Shown here one piece after another: positions 28,111 to 37,308 of a stretch of DNA of 64,000 bases. Within the stretch, counting starts at the first letter, position 1; the number at the start of each line of letters is the position of its first letter. A program made the position numbers and the translations under genes. A model generated the notes under the pieces. That model was not told the DNA's origin, did not search any database, and saw only the letters and a program-made list of their open reading frames with translations. The DNA comes from Formosa haliotis (GTDB taxonomy: Bacteria; Bacteroidota; Bacteroidia; Flavobacteriales; Flavobacteriaceae). The stretch covers positions 3,345,501 through 3,409,500 of the forward strand of contig NZ_BDEL01000001.1 of NCBI RefSeq assembly GCF_001685485.1, given 5' to 3'.

Positions 28111-28854
28111 TTAAGATTTAGCAATTAAAACGCTAATTAATCGGGCACTTGCTGGCGGTGCAAATTCGAAAATATCATCATTCAATTCTGGGTTTAATTG
28201 CCAGTCACTAAATGATGCATGGTATTTCATATCGTCTTTTTTCTTATAGGTAATTTCAAATTGCTTAGGAAGCGAATGTGCCTCATCAGAAATCCAAATC
28301 TTTCCTAACATGTTGTCGTTTTCAACAGTAATAAGGGCACATTCTTCACCGCCTACAACCTCAAGGCCTTCGTAAGAAATACGGTTAAAGTGTTCTATTA
28401 AATCATCTGTAAACGATGGGTAAAAGAAATCTGCCGCAGGGAAATCCATTTCAAATTTATCATGCATAAAATCAATCATGCTAATGATGTTATCTGGAGC
28501 CTCAACTGTTATGTAATTGTTTTCACTGTAAGAGTAAAATGTAATTAACTCTCCGTTATACCAATACCCACGGTGCTTATCTATACTATGCGTTTTAACT
28601 AACATTTTATCTGGACCCGCCATTTTAATATCGCATTCTGTGGCATGTTGCGTTACTTTTTTATCGGCGTCAAGAACATCGTTAATAATGCTTAAATGGA
28701 AAGATACCGTGCTTAACTCTCCAATGGCTTCACCCATTTGGTCTAGAAGTACAATAGCATCTAGGTCAATTTGTTTTTCCGAACTCTGTGCAGACACAAG
28801 GCAAGGTAAAATGCTTAAAACAAATACTATAATGTGTTTTTTCATTGTTTTCAT
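28111..28854 (-). CDS. DUF2092 periplasmic protein
   Basis: 247 residues from the ATG at 28854 (MKTMKKHIIVFVLSILPCLVS, signal peptide); the longer frame to 28947 has no signal. Matches DUF2092 proteins: a LolA/LolB-like beta fold with DKMLVKTHSIDKHRGYWYNG, YEGLEVVGGEECALITVEND, and KIWISDEAHSLPKQFEITYK. Probably binds something hydrophobic in the periplasm, by analogy of fold. In an apparent two-gene operon with the DUF6515 gene, a pairing that hints at joint function. Confidence 0.8.
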   Translation of the reverse strand: MKTMKKHIIVFVLSILPCLVSAQSSEKQIDLDAIVLLDQMGEAIGELSTVSFHLSIINDVLDADKKVTQHATECDIKMAGPDKMLVKTHSIDKHRGYWYNGELITFYSYSENNYITVEAPDNIISMIDFMHDKFEMDFPAADFFYPSFTDDLIEHFNRISYEGLEVVGGEECALITVENDNMLGKIWISDEAHSLPKQFEITYKKKDDMKYHASFSDWQLNPELNDDIFEFAPPASARLISVLIAKS

Positions 28855-29182
28855 TTTTAATAAATTATAATTTGGTTTATAAAATTCGTAATAAATAAGG
28901 TGCTTTTTGCTATTTCCATTCAAAGAGTTAATGTCTATGTGGTTCAAAAAGAACTTATGTAAATATAATTTAAAATTTCAAAAACCTATTAACTCTTAAA
29001 TTTAATAGACGAACTGTTATAAAGTTAGTGTAAAATGTAGGGATATAAAAAAAAGATAAAAATTGTAATTTGAATTTAGGATAAATTTTATTTTTATGGG
29101 TGAAGGGAGTGAATAAAAATTGTTAGTTTCTATTATTTTGATACCTTTAATTTTTAAAACGGATAATTTAATTTATTTATAA
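28855..29182. other. AT-rich divergent intergenic region, 328 bp
   Basis: Separates the DUF2092 gene (minus) from the DUF2490 gene (plus) and must hold both promoters. I find no perfect TAnnTTTG box; the nearest on the plus strand is TTATTTTG at about 29134-29141. No ORF, hairpin or repeat worth calling. Confidence 0.5.
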
Positions 29183-29986
29183 ATGCACTTTAGTAAGCTT
29201 GATTTTAATGACTGTTTTAGGCATGTATTGAAGATAATGGCATGGGTGTTTTTATTTGTTTTATTACTTTTTGTTACCAGCCTGAGTGCAAAAGCACAAG
29301 TTAATGAAGATTCTGGTATCGAGGATAATGATTTTACCCAACAATTGTGGTTTGATTTTGATCCGAGTTGGGATGTAGGAGATAACCAGAAAATTATGGG
29401 CGAATTTGGGTATCGTACCATTTGGCCCAAAAGTTGGCATAGATATATTGTAAGAGCATCCTATCAATATGATTCAGATGGTATGATTTTTAAAAAATTC
29501 AAGCATACCGAATCTCTAACATTTGGTACAGGTTTATTTCTTTTAACCAGTAAAACCAGTCATAATTCTTTCGAAATTAGACCGTATCAAGGCTATAAAT
29601 TTGCATTCGATTTACGTCCGAGAGTGCAATTACAACAATATATAAGACTAGAAGAACGCTTTGTTTTTTCTAATGAGGAAGATAACCAAGTTTTTGGTAT
29701 GCGTTTGAGATATCAAATTAAAGCCATATTTAATTTACAAGGATTTATGTTTGTTGAGGGTAGAGGTTTCTATTTACCAGTATCGGTAGAAGGTTTCTTT
29801 AATATGGTACAAGCTTCCGAATTTAACGACGTTATTAGGATAACGCCTGGAATGGGATATCAGTTTGATCCTGATTTTAAAGTTGAAGGCACTTTAGGAT
29901 ATCACTATACAAGGCAAGATGCCGATAAATTAGTAAGAACTAACGACATCGTATTTAGATTCCGAATTATTAAAACATTTAGATAA
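29183..29986 (+). CDS. DUF2490 outer-membrane protein
   Basis: 267 residues. A hydrophobic signal segment (AWVFLFVLLLFVTSLSAKAQ) ends near residue 39; the ATG at 29237 would give a shorter, more usual signal peptide and is an alternative start. The mature part matches DUF2490 (QLWFDFDPSWDVGDNQKIMG at the front, RIRPGMGYQFD-like and VRTNDIVFRFRIIKTFR at the end), a predicted outer-membrane barrel of unknown role. Convergent with the GH3 gene, 4 bp apart. Confidence 0.8.
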   Translation: MHFSKLDFNDCFRHVLKIMAWVFLFVLLLFVTSLSAKAQVNEDSGIEDNDFTQQLWFDFDPSWDVGDNQKIMGEFGYRTIWPKSWHRYIVRASYQYDSDGMIFKKFKHTESLTFGTGLFLLTSKTSHNSFEIRPYQGYKFAFDLRPRVQLQQYIRLEERFVFSNEEDNQVFGMRLRYQIKAIFNLQGFMFVEGRGFYLPVSVEGFFNMVQASEFNDVIRITPGMGYQFDPDFKVEGTLGYHYTRQDADKLVRTNDIVFRFRIIKTFR

Positions 29987-29990
29987 TAAA

Positions 29991-32243
29991 CTATTCTGTA
30001 ACCCTTATTTTTTGTTTTGATACTATGTTTCTTGAAGAATTTCCGACTTGTAAAATATAAACTCCTTTTTCTACCTCCCAAGATTTTGTGTCAACATTAT
30101 AAAACGCCAATTCTTTAATCGGAATTTCAAGGGATACCGTTTGCGTTTTACCAGAATCCACATGTACTTTTGTAAAGGCTTTTAATGCTTTTGAAGCTCT
30201 TTCAACCTTCGAGTTGGGCTTGCTAACATATACCTGAACTACTTCTTTACCATCAAATTTTCCTGTGTTTTCTATAGTCACTTTTATAGACAAGATATCG
30301 GTGTCTGTGTATTCTGTTTGGTTTGTTTTAATATCGGAAAATTCAAAGGAGGTATAAGATAAACCATAGCCAAATGGGTATAATGGTTCAATATGTTTTG
30401 TGTCAAACCAACGGTAACCAACCAAAAGGCCTTCCTTGTAGCGTACACTTTCGTTGCCCGGAAAACTATTGGTGGCATGAGCAGGCGAATCGTTAATGTG
30501 TTTTGGCATAGTCCAAGGTAATTTTCCAGACGGATTTATGGTACCTAGAAGGACATCGGCCAAAGCATTTCCACCTTCCGAGCCGTTAAACCAACTCCAA
30601 ACCAAAGTATGCGATTTGTCTTTAATAGTCCCTAAATCGTAAGGTGCACCAGCAATCATTACCACTATAGTGTTTGGGTTAACCTCTAACACTTTTTGTA
30701 TAAGCTCTTCCTGACCGAAGGGTAGATTTAGATTTTGTCTATCTGAAGCTTCGGTTTCATAATCTCGATTAGAGCCAGCAAAAATAATAGCAATATCAGA
30801 GGTTTTAGCGGCGGTTAACGCTTCTTCAAGTTTTGTGGCATCTAATTGGTCTATAGTTGTTGGTCCTTGAAGGGTGACCTCTTCTTTTTGGTCGTTTTCA
30901 TTTTTAGAATACCGCTCTAAGTAGCCTTCGGCGTATTGTATGGTAATGCCTTTAGGAAGCCTATTTTGTAATCCTTCTAAAGGTGTGACTTCTCGATTGG
31001 TTTTAACACCTGCACCAAAACCGCCTAAAGCATTTTTTTTGGTAGCGTTATTGCCTATAACCGCAATAGATTTTACACCCTCTAGTTGAAGTGGTAATGT
31101 GTTGTTCTCGTTTTTTAATAAAATAATCGATTCTGCAGCAATATCGTAAGCATCTTTAAAATGCGCTTGAGTAGCAAGGCTTCCTTGGGTTCTTCCTGTG
31201 CTATCTATCGCTTTTACTTGGTGTAGTACGTTTAATATACGTTTAACGTGTTTGTCTATCTCTGTTTCAGAAATTTCGCCAGCTTTTGCCGCAGCAATTA
31301 ATTTATCGGCTAAAAAGAATTCATGGAAAGGTTTTGGAGTTCCCATTTCTATATCTAAACCATTTTCTAAAGTTTTTACGGTTGAGTGTACGGCTGCCCA
31401 GTCCGATACTATGATGCCTTTAAATCCCCATTCGTCGCGTAAAATAGTGTTCAACATATAATCATTCTCGCATAAATAATCGCCTCTAAATTTATTGTAA
31501 GCCCCCATCATACTATAAGCATTGGCTTTCTTTACAGTCGCTTCAAAAGCAGGGAGGTAAATTTCACGAAGTGTGCGTTCGTCTACCAAAACATCTACAG
31601 TTCCTCGGTTGGTTTCCTGGTTGTTCACTGCAAAATGCTTTACACAGGCCATAACATCGTTATCCTGAATGCCAATTACAAAAGGTACGGCTAGTGTTTT
31701 GTTTAAAAAAGGGTCTTCGGTAAAATACTCATATGTGCGACCTCCAAGTGGTGTTCTTATAATGTTTATAGCTGGCGATAAAACCATGTCTTTATGTCGG
31801 GCTCTTGCTTCTTGGCCAACACTATTTCCAAAAGTATAAGCTAACTCCGGATTCCATGTGGCAGCTAAACTTCCAGCGGCAGGATAGTAGGTGGCAAAGT
31901 CGTTAGTCCATCCTGCTGGCGACCAATTATCTTCAGATATTTCTTCGCGAATACCTAAAGGGCCATCGGCCATTCTGAGTTCTGGAACACCTAATCGTTC
32001 TACACCACCATTGGCAAACATGCTATTTCCATGAAGCATACCAACCTTTTCTTCTAAGGTCATTTGTGATATTAAAGTATCCACATGGCTCTCGAAATCA
32101 GAGATGTTAAAAGGTTTTGGCTGGTGGGCCGAGGTAATTGGTTTTTCAGGTTGGGAGATCTGTACTTCTGATTTTGTTTCAGATTTACAGCAGCTTAGGA
32201 GAAAAACTAAAACCAAAAGCGAATATGGGTATATATGTTTCAT
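29991..32243 (-). CDS. bglX: Glycoside hydrolase family 3 beta-glucosidase, lipoprotein
   Basis: 750 residues; lipobox LLSCC. GH3 N-terminal TIM-like domain (MADGPLGIREE, KHFAVNNQETNRG with the catalytic-region Lys-His, GFKGIIVSDWAAV with the nucleophile Asp), the alpha/beta sandwich (about 380-590) and a C-terminal fibronectin-like domain (VSKPNSKVERASKALKAFTK). Releases terminal beta-linked glucose or related sugar from oligosaccharides in the periplasm or at the surface. No SusC/SusD genes are adjacent, so it is not part of a visible polysaccharide utilisation locus. Confidence 0.93.
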   Translation of the reverse strand: MKHIYPYSLLVLVFLLSCCKSETKSEVQISQPEKPITSAHQPKPFNISDFESHVDTLISQMTLEEKVGMLHGNSMFANGGVERLGVPELRMADGPLGIREEISEDNWSPAGWTNDFATYYPAAGSLAATWNPELAYTFGNSVGQEARARHKDMVLSPAINIIRTPLGGRTYEYFTEDPFLNKTLAVPFVIGIQDNDVMACVKHFAVNNQETNRGTVDVLVDERTLREIYLPAFEATVKKANAYSMMGAYNKFRGDYLCENDYMLNTILRDEWGFKGIIVSDWAAVHSTVKTLENGLDIEMGTPKPFHEFFLADKLIAAAKAGEISETEIDKHVKRILNVLHQVKAIDSTGRTQGSLATQAHFKDAYDIAAESIILLKNENNTLPLQLEGVKSIAVIGNNATKKNALGGFGAGVKTNREVTPLEGLQNRLPKGITIQYAEGYLERYSKNENDQKEEVTLQGPTTIDQLDATKLEEALTAAKTSDIAIIFAGSNRDYETEASDRQNLNLPFGQEELIQKVLEVNPNTIVVMIAGAPYDLGTIKDKSHTLVWSWFNGSEGGNALADVLLGTINPSGKLPWTMPKHINDSPAHATNSFPGNESVRYKEGLLVGYRWFDTKHIEPLYPFGYGLSYTSFEFSDIKTNQTEYTDTDILSIKVTIENTGKFDGKEVVQVYVSKPNSKVERASKALKAFTKVHVDSGKTQTVSLEIPIKELAFYNVDTKSWEVEKGVYILQVGNSSRNIVSKQKIRVTE

Positions 32244-32384
32244 CTCAATATGTTTTAAAACTTTAGAATGTAATTAAAGTTGGTTGTTGAAATGAATAAA
32301 AGTAAAATAAATGCAGCTTGTTAGGTAATAGCTAATAATCGAATCCTGATATTATTTTTCTTTTAATGTACAATTTTAGTGTTT

Positions 32385-33275
32385 TCAAGAAGAGCGATTA
32401 GTATTCATGTTCTGTAATAGCGGAATAAATTCATCTGGTTTGCTTAAATAATGAATAAGCGGGGATAATGCTGTTAAGGATTTAGGATCTTCAATATATC
32501 CCGAAACAACTAGAGGTATATTTATAGTTTTAATAAGTTGCGTGAGTCTAGTAGGTATCGATTTAGAATGTTGTGTTATAAACATAGTAACCAGTAGGTC
32601 TGGTTTGGTTATGTCGGTCACCATTTTAATATTTTCGTCGGGTACATTTTGTCCAAGATAAAATACGCGCCAACCTATGTGTTGTGCCATGTAGGATGCT
32701 AGTAATAATCCAATTTCATGATCTTCATTTTCAGGTAAAAACAAAACGGCTTTAGGGGCATTCGCTAGAGGTTTTGGTAATAACTCTATGGCCGAAAATA
32801 TTTTTTGCCGAATTAAATTCGATATAAAATGCTCTTGAGCCGGCATCACCTTATTTACTCCCCAGAGCACACCAACTTGAGCTAGAAAGGGATAGATAAG
32901 TCCTGTAATAGTTGAAATTAATCCGGTTTTTAAAATTTGAGCATTCATTACAAGGTCAAATTCATCCTCATTGAAGTTGATAGTGCTTAATATAAGAGCA
33001 CTGACCTCGTCTTCGGGAGCTCCTTTCAACAAAATCTTAGACACTTGGGTGTTAATTTCCTCGTCTGTAAGCTTGTCAACTTGAGAAATTCTAAACCCAT
33101 TACGTGTTAAAATACTAATGTTCAATAATTTTTTTAATTGCTCATCGGTATAATACCTAATGTTAGTGTCTGTACGTAAGGGTTCTATAAAGTTATAACG
33201 GCTTTCCCACTTCCTTAAAGTATGCGATTTTATGCCTGTTAAAGACACAATCTGAGCCATTGAATAATTACTCAT
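32385..33275 (-). CDS. CarH/LitR-like MerR-family B12-dependent light sensor
   Basis: 296 residues from the ATG at 33275. MerR helix-turn-helix (1-70; YSMAQIVSLTGIKSHTLRKW), then the helical-bundle and cobalamin-binding domains. Trp138 followed nine residues later by Glu148-His149 reproduces the Wx9EH light-sensing motif of CarH, and ENEDHEIG (His186) supplies the lower cobalt ligand. The residue after the Trp, His132 in Thermus CarH, is Gly here. Members repress carotenoid genes in the dark with adenosylcobalamin and release DNA in light. Divergent from the fasciclin/crt genes, as expected for their regulator. Confidence 0.9.
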   Translation of the reverse strand: MSNYSMAQIVSLTGIKSHTLRKWESRYNFIEPLRTDTNIRYYTDEQLKKLLNISILTRNGFRISQVDKLTDEEINTQVSKILLKGAPEDEVSALILSTINFNEDEFDLVMNAQILKTGLISTITGLIYPFLAQVGVLWGVNKVMPAQEHFISNLIRQKIFSAIELLPKPLANAPKAVLFLPENEDHEIGLLLASYMAQHIGWRVFYLGQNVPDENIKMVTDITKPDLLVTMFITQHSKSIPTRLTQLIKTINIPLVVSGYIEDPKSLTALSPLIHYLSKPDEFIPLLQNMNTNRSS

Positions 33276-33293
33276 GTCTAAGTGTTTGTAGGG

Positions 33294-33301
33294 CAAAGCT
33301 A
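33294..33301 (-). promoter_or_regulatory. Candidate -7 box for the MerR/B12 gene
   Basis: TAgcTTTG on the minus strand matches the Bacteroidetes -7 consensus TAnnTTTG. It sits 19 bp before the chosen start and lies inside the longer frame, which supports the ATG at 33275. No clear -33 box. Confidence 0.4.
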
Positions 33302-33351
33302 AACAAAAAATCCAATTTAATCCTTGCTTTTTACATATTTGATGAACTTTA

Positions 33352-33383
33352 TTGTCTAATTAAAATTAAAATAAGTTGGACAA
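33352..33383 (+). promoter_or_regulatory. Operator-like inverted repeat, candidate CarH-type binding site
   Basis: TTGTCTAATT at 33352-33361 faces AAGTTGGACAA at 33373-33383 (TTGTCyAAyT on each strand) around an 11-bp AT spacer. The right arm overlaps the -33 element of the fasciclin promoter, the place where a repressor would block polymerase. Confidence 0.5.
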
Positions 33384-33406
33384 ATAAAATAAAATATATA
33401 GTTTTG
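33376..33406 (+). promoter_or_regulatory. Bacteroidetes-type promoter for the fasciclin/crt genes
   Basis: TTG at 33376-33378, a 20-bp spacer and TAgtTTTG at 33399-33406 match the -33 TTG / -7 TAnnTTTG consensus. The start codon at 33434 is 27 bp further on. Confidence 0.6.
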
Positions 33407-33433
33407 TATAAGTTTAATTGCAAAAACATAGAC

Positions 33434-34456
33434 ATGAAAAACAAAATGAAATACCTAGTAGTATTATTTAGTTTGTTCATTGTTACTGTATCCTGTAATA
33501 ATGATGACGATTCGAATGATATGGACCCCGCTCCAACACAGAATATTATTAAACTAGCACAAGACACCGATAACCTAAGTAGTTTGGTGGCGGCCTTAAC
33601 TTTAGCAGATACCGAGCCGGGATCTGATTTAATAGGCACTTTAAGTGGCGATGGTCCCTTTACCGTTTTTGCGCCATCTAACCAGGCCTTTACAGATTTG
33701 TTAAATACTTTAGAAGATTATAATAGCCTTTCAGATTTTGATACTCCAGAAGGAAGAATAATGTTGGCTACTATACTAAAGTACCATGCTGTATCTGGAG
33801 CAACTGTGTTATCTAGTCAGTTAGAAGATAATCAAGAAATCACCACTGTTCAGGGAGAGACCTTAATGGTAGACATAAATGACGGAGTATTTCTGGAAGA
33901 TGCTACCGAAACAAAATCGCAAGTTACGGTTGCCGATGTTATGGCGACTAACGGAGTTGTTCATATAGTAAATAAAGTACTTGTGCCACAAGCAGTTTTA
34001 GATGAAATTAATCGTGGAACCTTGGTAGATATTGCTTTAGGTAACGACGATTTATCTATTCTTGCCGCTGTAGTTGTAAAAACAGGATTGGTAGATGTCC
34101 TTAATAGCGACGGACCTTTTACGGTGTTTGCTCCTACAAATGAAGCTTTTGTAAATCTGTTAGATGCCTTAGGTAACGATTATAATAGTTTAGACGATTT
34201 TGATACGGAAGCAGAAATAGAGCTGTTACGAAATATTGTGTTGTATCACGCTATTCCTTCGGCAATCTATGCTACAGATTTGACTGAAACTTCGGTAGAA
34301 ACGGCTTTTTCTGGTAATAATTTAGACGTTGTAAAATCTGGTGATACTTATGTTATTCAAGATGCAACAGGAGAAAATGCGAACATAATAATAGCCGATG
34401 TTAAGGCATCTAATGGTGTGGCTCATGTGATTGACCGTGTGTTGTTGCCCAATTAA
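33434..34456 (+). CDS. Lipoprotein with two fasciclin (FAS1) domains
   Basis: 340 residues; the start MKNKMKYLVVLFSLFIVTVSC gives a lipobox with Cys near residue 21 (ATG at 33446 also possible). Two FAS1 domains of about 135 residues each, both with GPFTVFAPSNQAF / GPFTVFAPTNEAF and the H-box LKYHAVSG / VLYHAIPS, ending VVHIVNKVLVP / VAHVIDRVLLP. FAS1 domains serve in adhesion and, in some marine proteins, bind carotenoids. It stands between the light sensor and crtI and shares the operator region, so light induction and a carotenoid-linked surface role are plausible. Confidence 0.9.
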   Translation: MKNKMKYLVVLFSLFIVTVSCNNDDDSNDMDPAPTQNIIKLAQDTDNLSSLVAALTLADTEPGSDLIGTLSGDGPFTVFAPSNQAFTDLLNTLEDYNSLSDFDTPEGRIMLATILKYHAVSGATVLSSQLEDNQEITTVQGETLMVDINDGVFLEDATETKSQVTVADVMATNGVVHIVNKVLVPQAVLDEINRGTLVDIALGNDDLSILAAVVVKTGLVDVLNSDGPFTVFAPTNEAFVNLLDALGNDYNSLDDFDTEAEIELLRNIVLYHAIPSAIYATDLTETSVETAFSGNNLDVVKSGDTYVIQDATGENANIIIADVKASNGVAHVIDRVLLPN

Positions 34457-34500
34457 TTCCATTAAAATATATAATAATTAGTAGTTGGTTAGTAGTGTTT

Positions 34501-34528
34501 CCGGCAATCGATTAATACAGATTGCCGG
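34501..34528 (+). terminator. Hairpin between the fasciclin gene and crtI
   Basis: Perfect 9-bp stem CCGGCAATC / GATTGCCGG with a 10-base loop, followed by TTTCT. Likely a weak terminator or attenuator that would lower crt expression relative to the fasciclin gene. Confidence 0.6.
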
Positions 34529-34556
34529 TTTCTAAAAACAGTTTCAGTTTTAAAAT

Positions 34557-36020
34557 ATGATAAAAAAGAAGATTGTAATAATAGGTTCGGGATTTTCATC
34601 TTTAGCAGCGAGTTGTTATCTGGCTAAGGCAGGCTTCGATGTGACTGTTCTAGAAAAGAATGCTACTATTGGCGGACGAGCAAGACAGCTAAAAAAAGAA
34701 GGGTTTGTGTTCGATATTGGTCCGACGTTTTATTGGATGCCAGATGTTTTTGAGTCCTTCTTTAATGATTTCAATACCAAACCTTCAGATTTTTACAGAT
34801 TAGAAAAATTAAATCCTGCCTACAAAATTTATTTCGATACCCATGATGCTATTAGTATTGAAAATGAATTTGATAAGATAAAAGCCACTTTCGAGAGTAT
34901 AGAGCCGGGAAGTAGTAAAGCTTTACAAGGGTTTATAGACAATGCAGAATCGCATTATAATATTGCCATAAAAGATTTGGTGTATAACCCAGGAGAAAAC
35001 CTAATGGAAATTGTGAACTTAAAAACCATAACCAAAATTAATGGATTTTTAACCACGATAAAAAAGCAAGTTTCCCGTTATGTTACGCATAAAAATCTTC
35101 AAAAAGTATTAGAATTTCCCGTTCTGTTTTTAGGAGCTAAACCTAGCAATACTCCCTCGTTTTATAATTTCATGAATTATGCCGATTTTAAACTAGGCAC
35201 TTGGCATCCGTTAGGTGGTATGTATCAGGTGGTAAAAGCCATCGAAGATTTAGCACTTAGCTTGGGCGTAAAGATTGAAACCAATAGGGCAGTTACTAAG
35301 ATTAATCTAGACGGAAAAAGAGTTAAATCTATTTCTACTGAAAACCAAGAGTATAGTTGCGATATCCTATTAAGCGGTGCCGATTATCACCATACAGAAA
35401 CTTTATTACCAGAGAAATTTAGACAATATTCTGAAGCGTATTGGAATAAAAAAACATTCGCACCTTCGGCTTTATTATTCTTTGTAGGGTTCGATAAAAA
35501 AATAGAGAAGGTTTCGCATCATACCTTGTTTTTCGATACCGATTTTGAGACACATGCAGAAACCATTTACGACACCAAAACATGGCCAGATAAACCTTTG
35601 TTTTATGCCAGTTTTCCTAGTAAAACAGATGCAGTTGCGGCTCCCGAAGGTAAAGAGGCAGGCATTTTTTTAGTGCCTATAGCACCCGATTTAGAAGATA
35701 CTCCACAAGTACGCGAACACTATTTTAAAACCTTAATAGATCGTTTAGAGAACATCGTTGGTGTAGAAGTTAAATCGCATATCCTGTTTAAAGAATCGTA
35801 TTGTGTAAATGATTTCAAAGAAGACTATAGCTCCTATAAAGGGAATGCCTATGGTTTGGCAAATACCTTAACACAAACCCATGTGTTACGACCAAAATTA
35901 AAAAGTAAAAAAGTAGATAATTTATATTTCTGCGGACAATTAACTGTACCTGGACCTGGCGTACCACCGTCTTTAATTTCAGGTAAAATTGTCAGCGATT
36001 TAATCTTAAAATACACCTAG
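34557..36020 (+). CDS. crtI: Phytoene desaturase
   Basis: Desaturates phytoene stepwise to lycopene, using FAD. 487 residues. The dinucleotide-binding motif GSGFSSLAASCYLAKAGFDV is at residues 8-27, followed by GGRARQ; the C-terminal CrtI signature GQLTVPGPGVPPSLISGKIV closes the protein. First of the crt genes; crtB starts 1 bp after its stop. Confidence 0.95.
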   Translation: MIKKKIVIIGSGFSSLAASCYLAKAGFDVTVLEKNATIGGRARQLKKEGFVFDIGPTFYWMPDVFESFFNDFNTKPSDFYRLEKLNPAYKIYFDTHDAISIENEFDKIKATFESIEPGSSKALQGFIDNAESHYNIAIKDLVYNPGENLMEIVNLKTITKINGFLTTIKKQVSRYVTHKNLQKVLEFPVLFLGAKPSNTPSFYNFMNYADFKLGTWHPLGGMYQVVKAIEDLALSLGVKIETNRAVTKINLDGKRVKSISTENQEYSCDILLSGADYHHTETLLPEKFRQYSEAYWNKKTFAPSALLFFVGFDKKIEKVSHHTLFFDTDFETHAETIYDTKTWPDKPLFYASFPSKTDAVAAPEGKEAGIFLVPIAPDLEDTPQVREHYFKTLIDRLENIVGVEVKSHILFKESYCVNDFKEDYSSYKGNAYGLANTLTQTHVLRPKLKSKKVDNLYFCGQLTVPGPGVPPSLISGKIVSDLILKYT

Positions 36021-36021
36021 T

Positions 36022-36858
36022 ATGAAAGCATTATTCGATACTTCTAGTTTAAAATGTAGTAAGATTGTAACTCAAGAATATAGCACGTCGTTTTCTTGGG
36101 GAATCAGACTTTTTGCACCTTCTATTCGTCCTGCGATTTATGCCATTTATGGTTTTGTACGCTATGCCGACGAGATTGTAGATTCTTTTAACAACTATAA
36201 TCAGGAGGAATTATTTCATGAATTTGTTGCCGATTATCACAAAGCTATAGAGCGCAAAATAAGTTTAAATCCTATTTTACATGCCTTTCAAGAGGTGGTT
36301 TTAAAATATGATTTGCAAGATTTTGTTGAAGATTTTCTGAAACGGATGGAATACGATTTAAATGTAAGCGACTATACTACCGAAGAAGCTTATAAAAACT
36401 ACATTTATGGTTCTGCCGATGTGGTAGGCCTTATGTGTTTACGAGTGTTTGTTAATAACGACGAAGCGCAATTCAATCATTTAAAAACCTCTGCAAAATA
36501 TTTGGGTTCGGCCTTTCAAAAGGTTAACTTTTTAAGAGATATTAAAGATGATACCGAAATTTTAGGACGTTCGTATTTTCCAAATGTCAATACAAACGGA
36601 TTGAGCAATGTAGCCAAAGAAGATATAATTAAAGATATACAATTCGATTTTACTGAAGCTTATAAGGGCATTGTGCAATTACCAATCGAGAGTAGGTTAG
36701 GGGTGTATTTGGCTTATAAGTATTATATGAAATTATTGCATAAATTAGAGCGAATGGATTCTAAACGCTTACTATATGAACGTATTCGAATTTCGAATCC
36801 TTTAAAACTCGTAATTTTAACCAAAGCCTATATCCGATTTAAACTCAATGTTATATAA
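36022..36858 (+). CDS. crtB: Phytoene synthase
   Basis: Joins two geranylgeranyl diphosphates into phytoene. 278 residues. Aspartate-rich motifs are DEIVDSF (Asp50, Asp54) and FLRDIKDDTEILGRSYFP, which bind the diphosphate-magnesium groups. Overlaps the next gene by 11 bases. Confidence 0.95.
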   Translation: MKALFDTSSLKCSKIVTQEYSTSFSWGIRLFAPSIRPAIYAIYGFVRYADEIVDSFNNYNQEELFHEFVADYHKAIERKISLNPILHAFQEVVLKYDLQDFVEDFLKRMEYDLNVSDYTTEEAYKNYIYGSADVVGLMCLRVFVNNDEAQFNHLKTSAKYLGSAFQKVNFLRDIKDDTEILGRSYFPNVNTNGLSNVAKEDIIKDIQFDFTEAYKGIVQLPIESRLGVYLAYKYYMKLLHKLERMDSKRLLYERIRISNPLKLVILTKAYIRFKLNVI

Positions 36859-37297
36859 AATAATCATATTAACTCTGATGGTTTTGGTACATCCTATTTC
36901 AAGTTGCGACGATATGGATGCGATCAGGTGGTCGTATCACGAGGTAAAAAGTGAAGCAGAATTAAATCAGCTTTTAAAGGAAATAGAGGGTTTAGATTGC
37001 GACAAAAAGATCCCGTATTTGGCCTCTTTAATTATGCGACAAGCCGAATTTACAAGTTGGCCGCATAAAAAATTAGGCTATTTTAACGATGGAAAAAAAA
37101 TGTTAGAAAACTATTTGTCTGCTTATCCTAACAGCATTGAAGCGCATTATATAAGATTGCTCACGCAAAAGAATGTGCCTAGTCTTTTAAATTATAAGCA
37201 AAATATTTTAGAGGATAAACAGTTTGTAGAGCAACACTTAAAATCTGCAGATTTATCTGAAGATTATAAACGTATAATGGCACAAAATATTCATTAA
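36848..37297 (+). CDS. Small exported protein within the carotenoid operon, unknown
   Basis: 149 residues with a probable signal peptide (MLYKIIILTLMVLVHPISSC; the Cys could be a lipidation site). The mature part is helical and resembles a single TPR-like unit (KKMLENYLSAYPNSIEAHYI). It overlaps crtB by 11 bases and is followed 11 bp later by crtZ, so it is firmly part of the operon. It is not a known carotenoid enzyme. A structural or regulatory part in the pathway is inference only. Confidence 0.75.
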   Translation: MLYKIIILTLMVLVHPISSCDDMDAIRWSYHEVKSEAELNQLLKEIEGLDCDKKIPYLASLIMRQAEFTSWPHKKLGYFNDGKKMLENYLSAYPNSIEAHYIRLLTQKNVPSLLNYKQNILEDKQFVEQHLKSADLSEDYKRIMAQNIH

Positions 37298-37308
37298 AAA
37301 CACAATAA

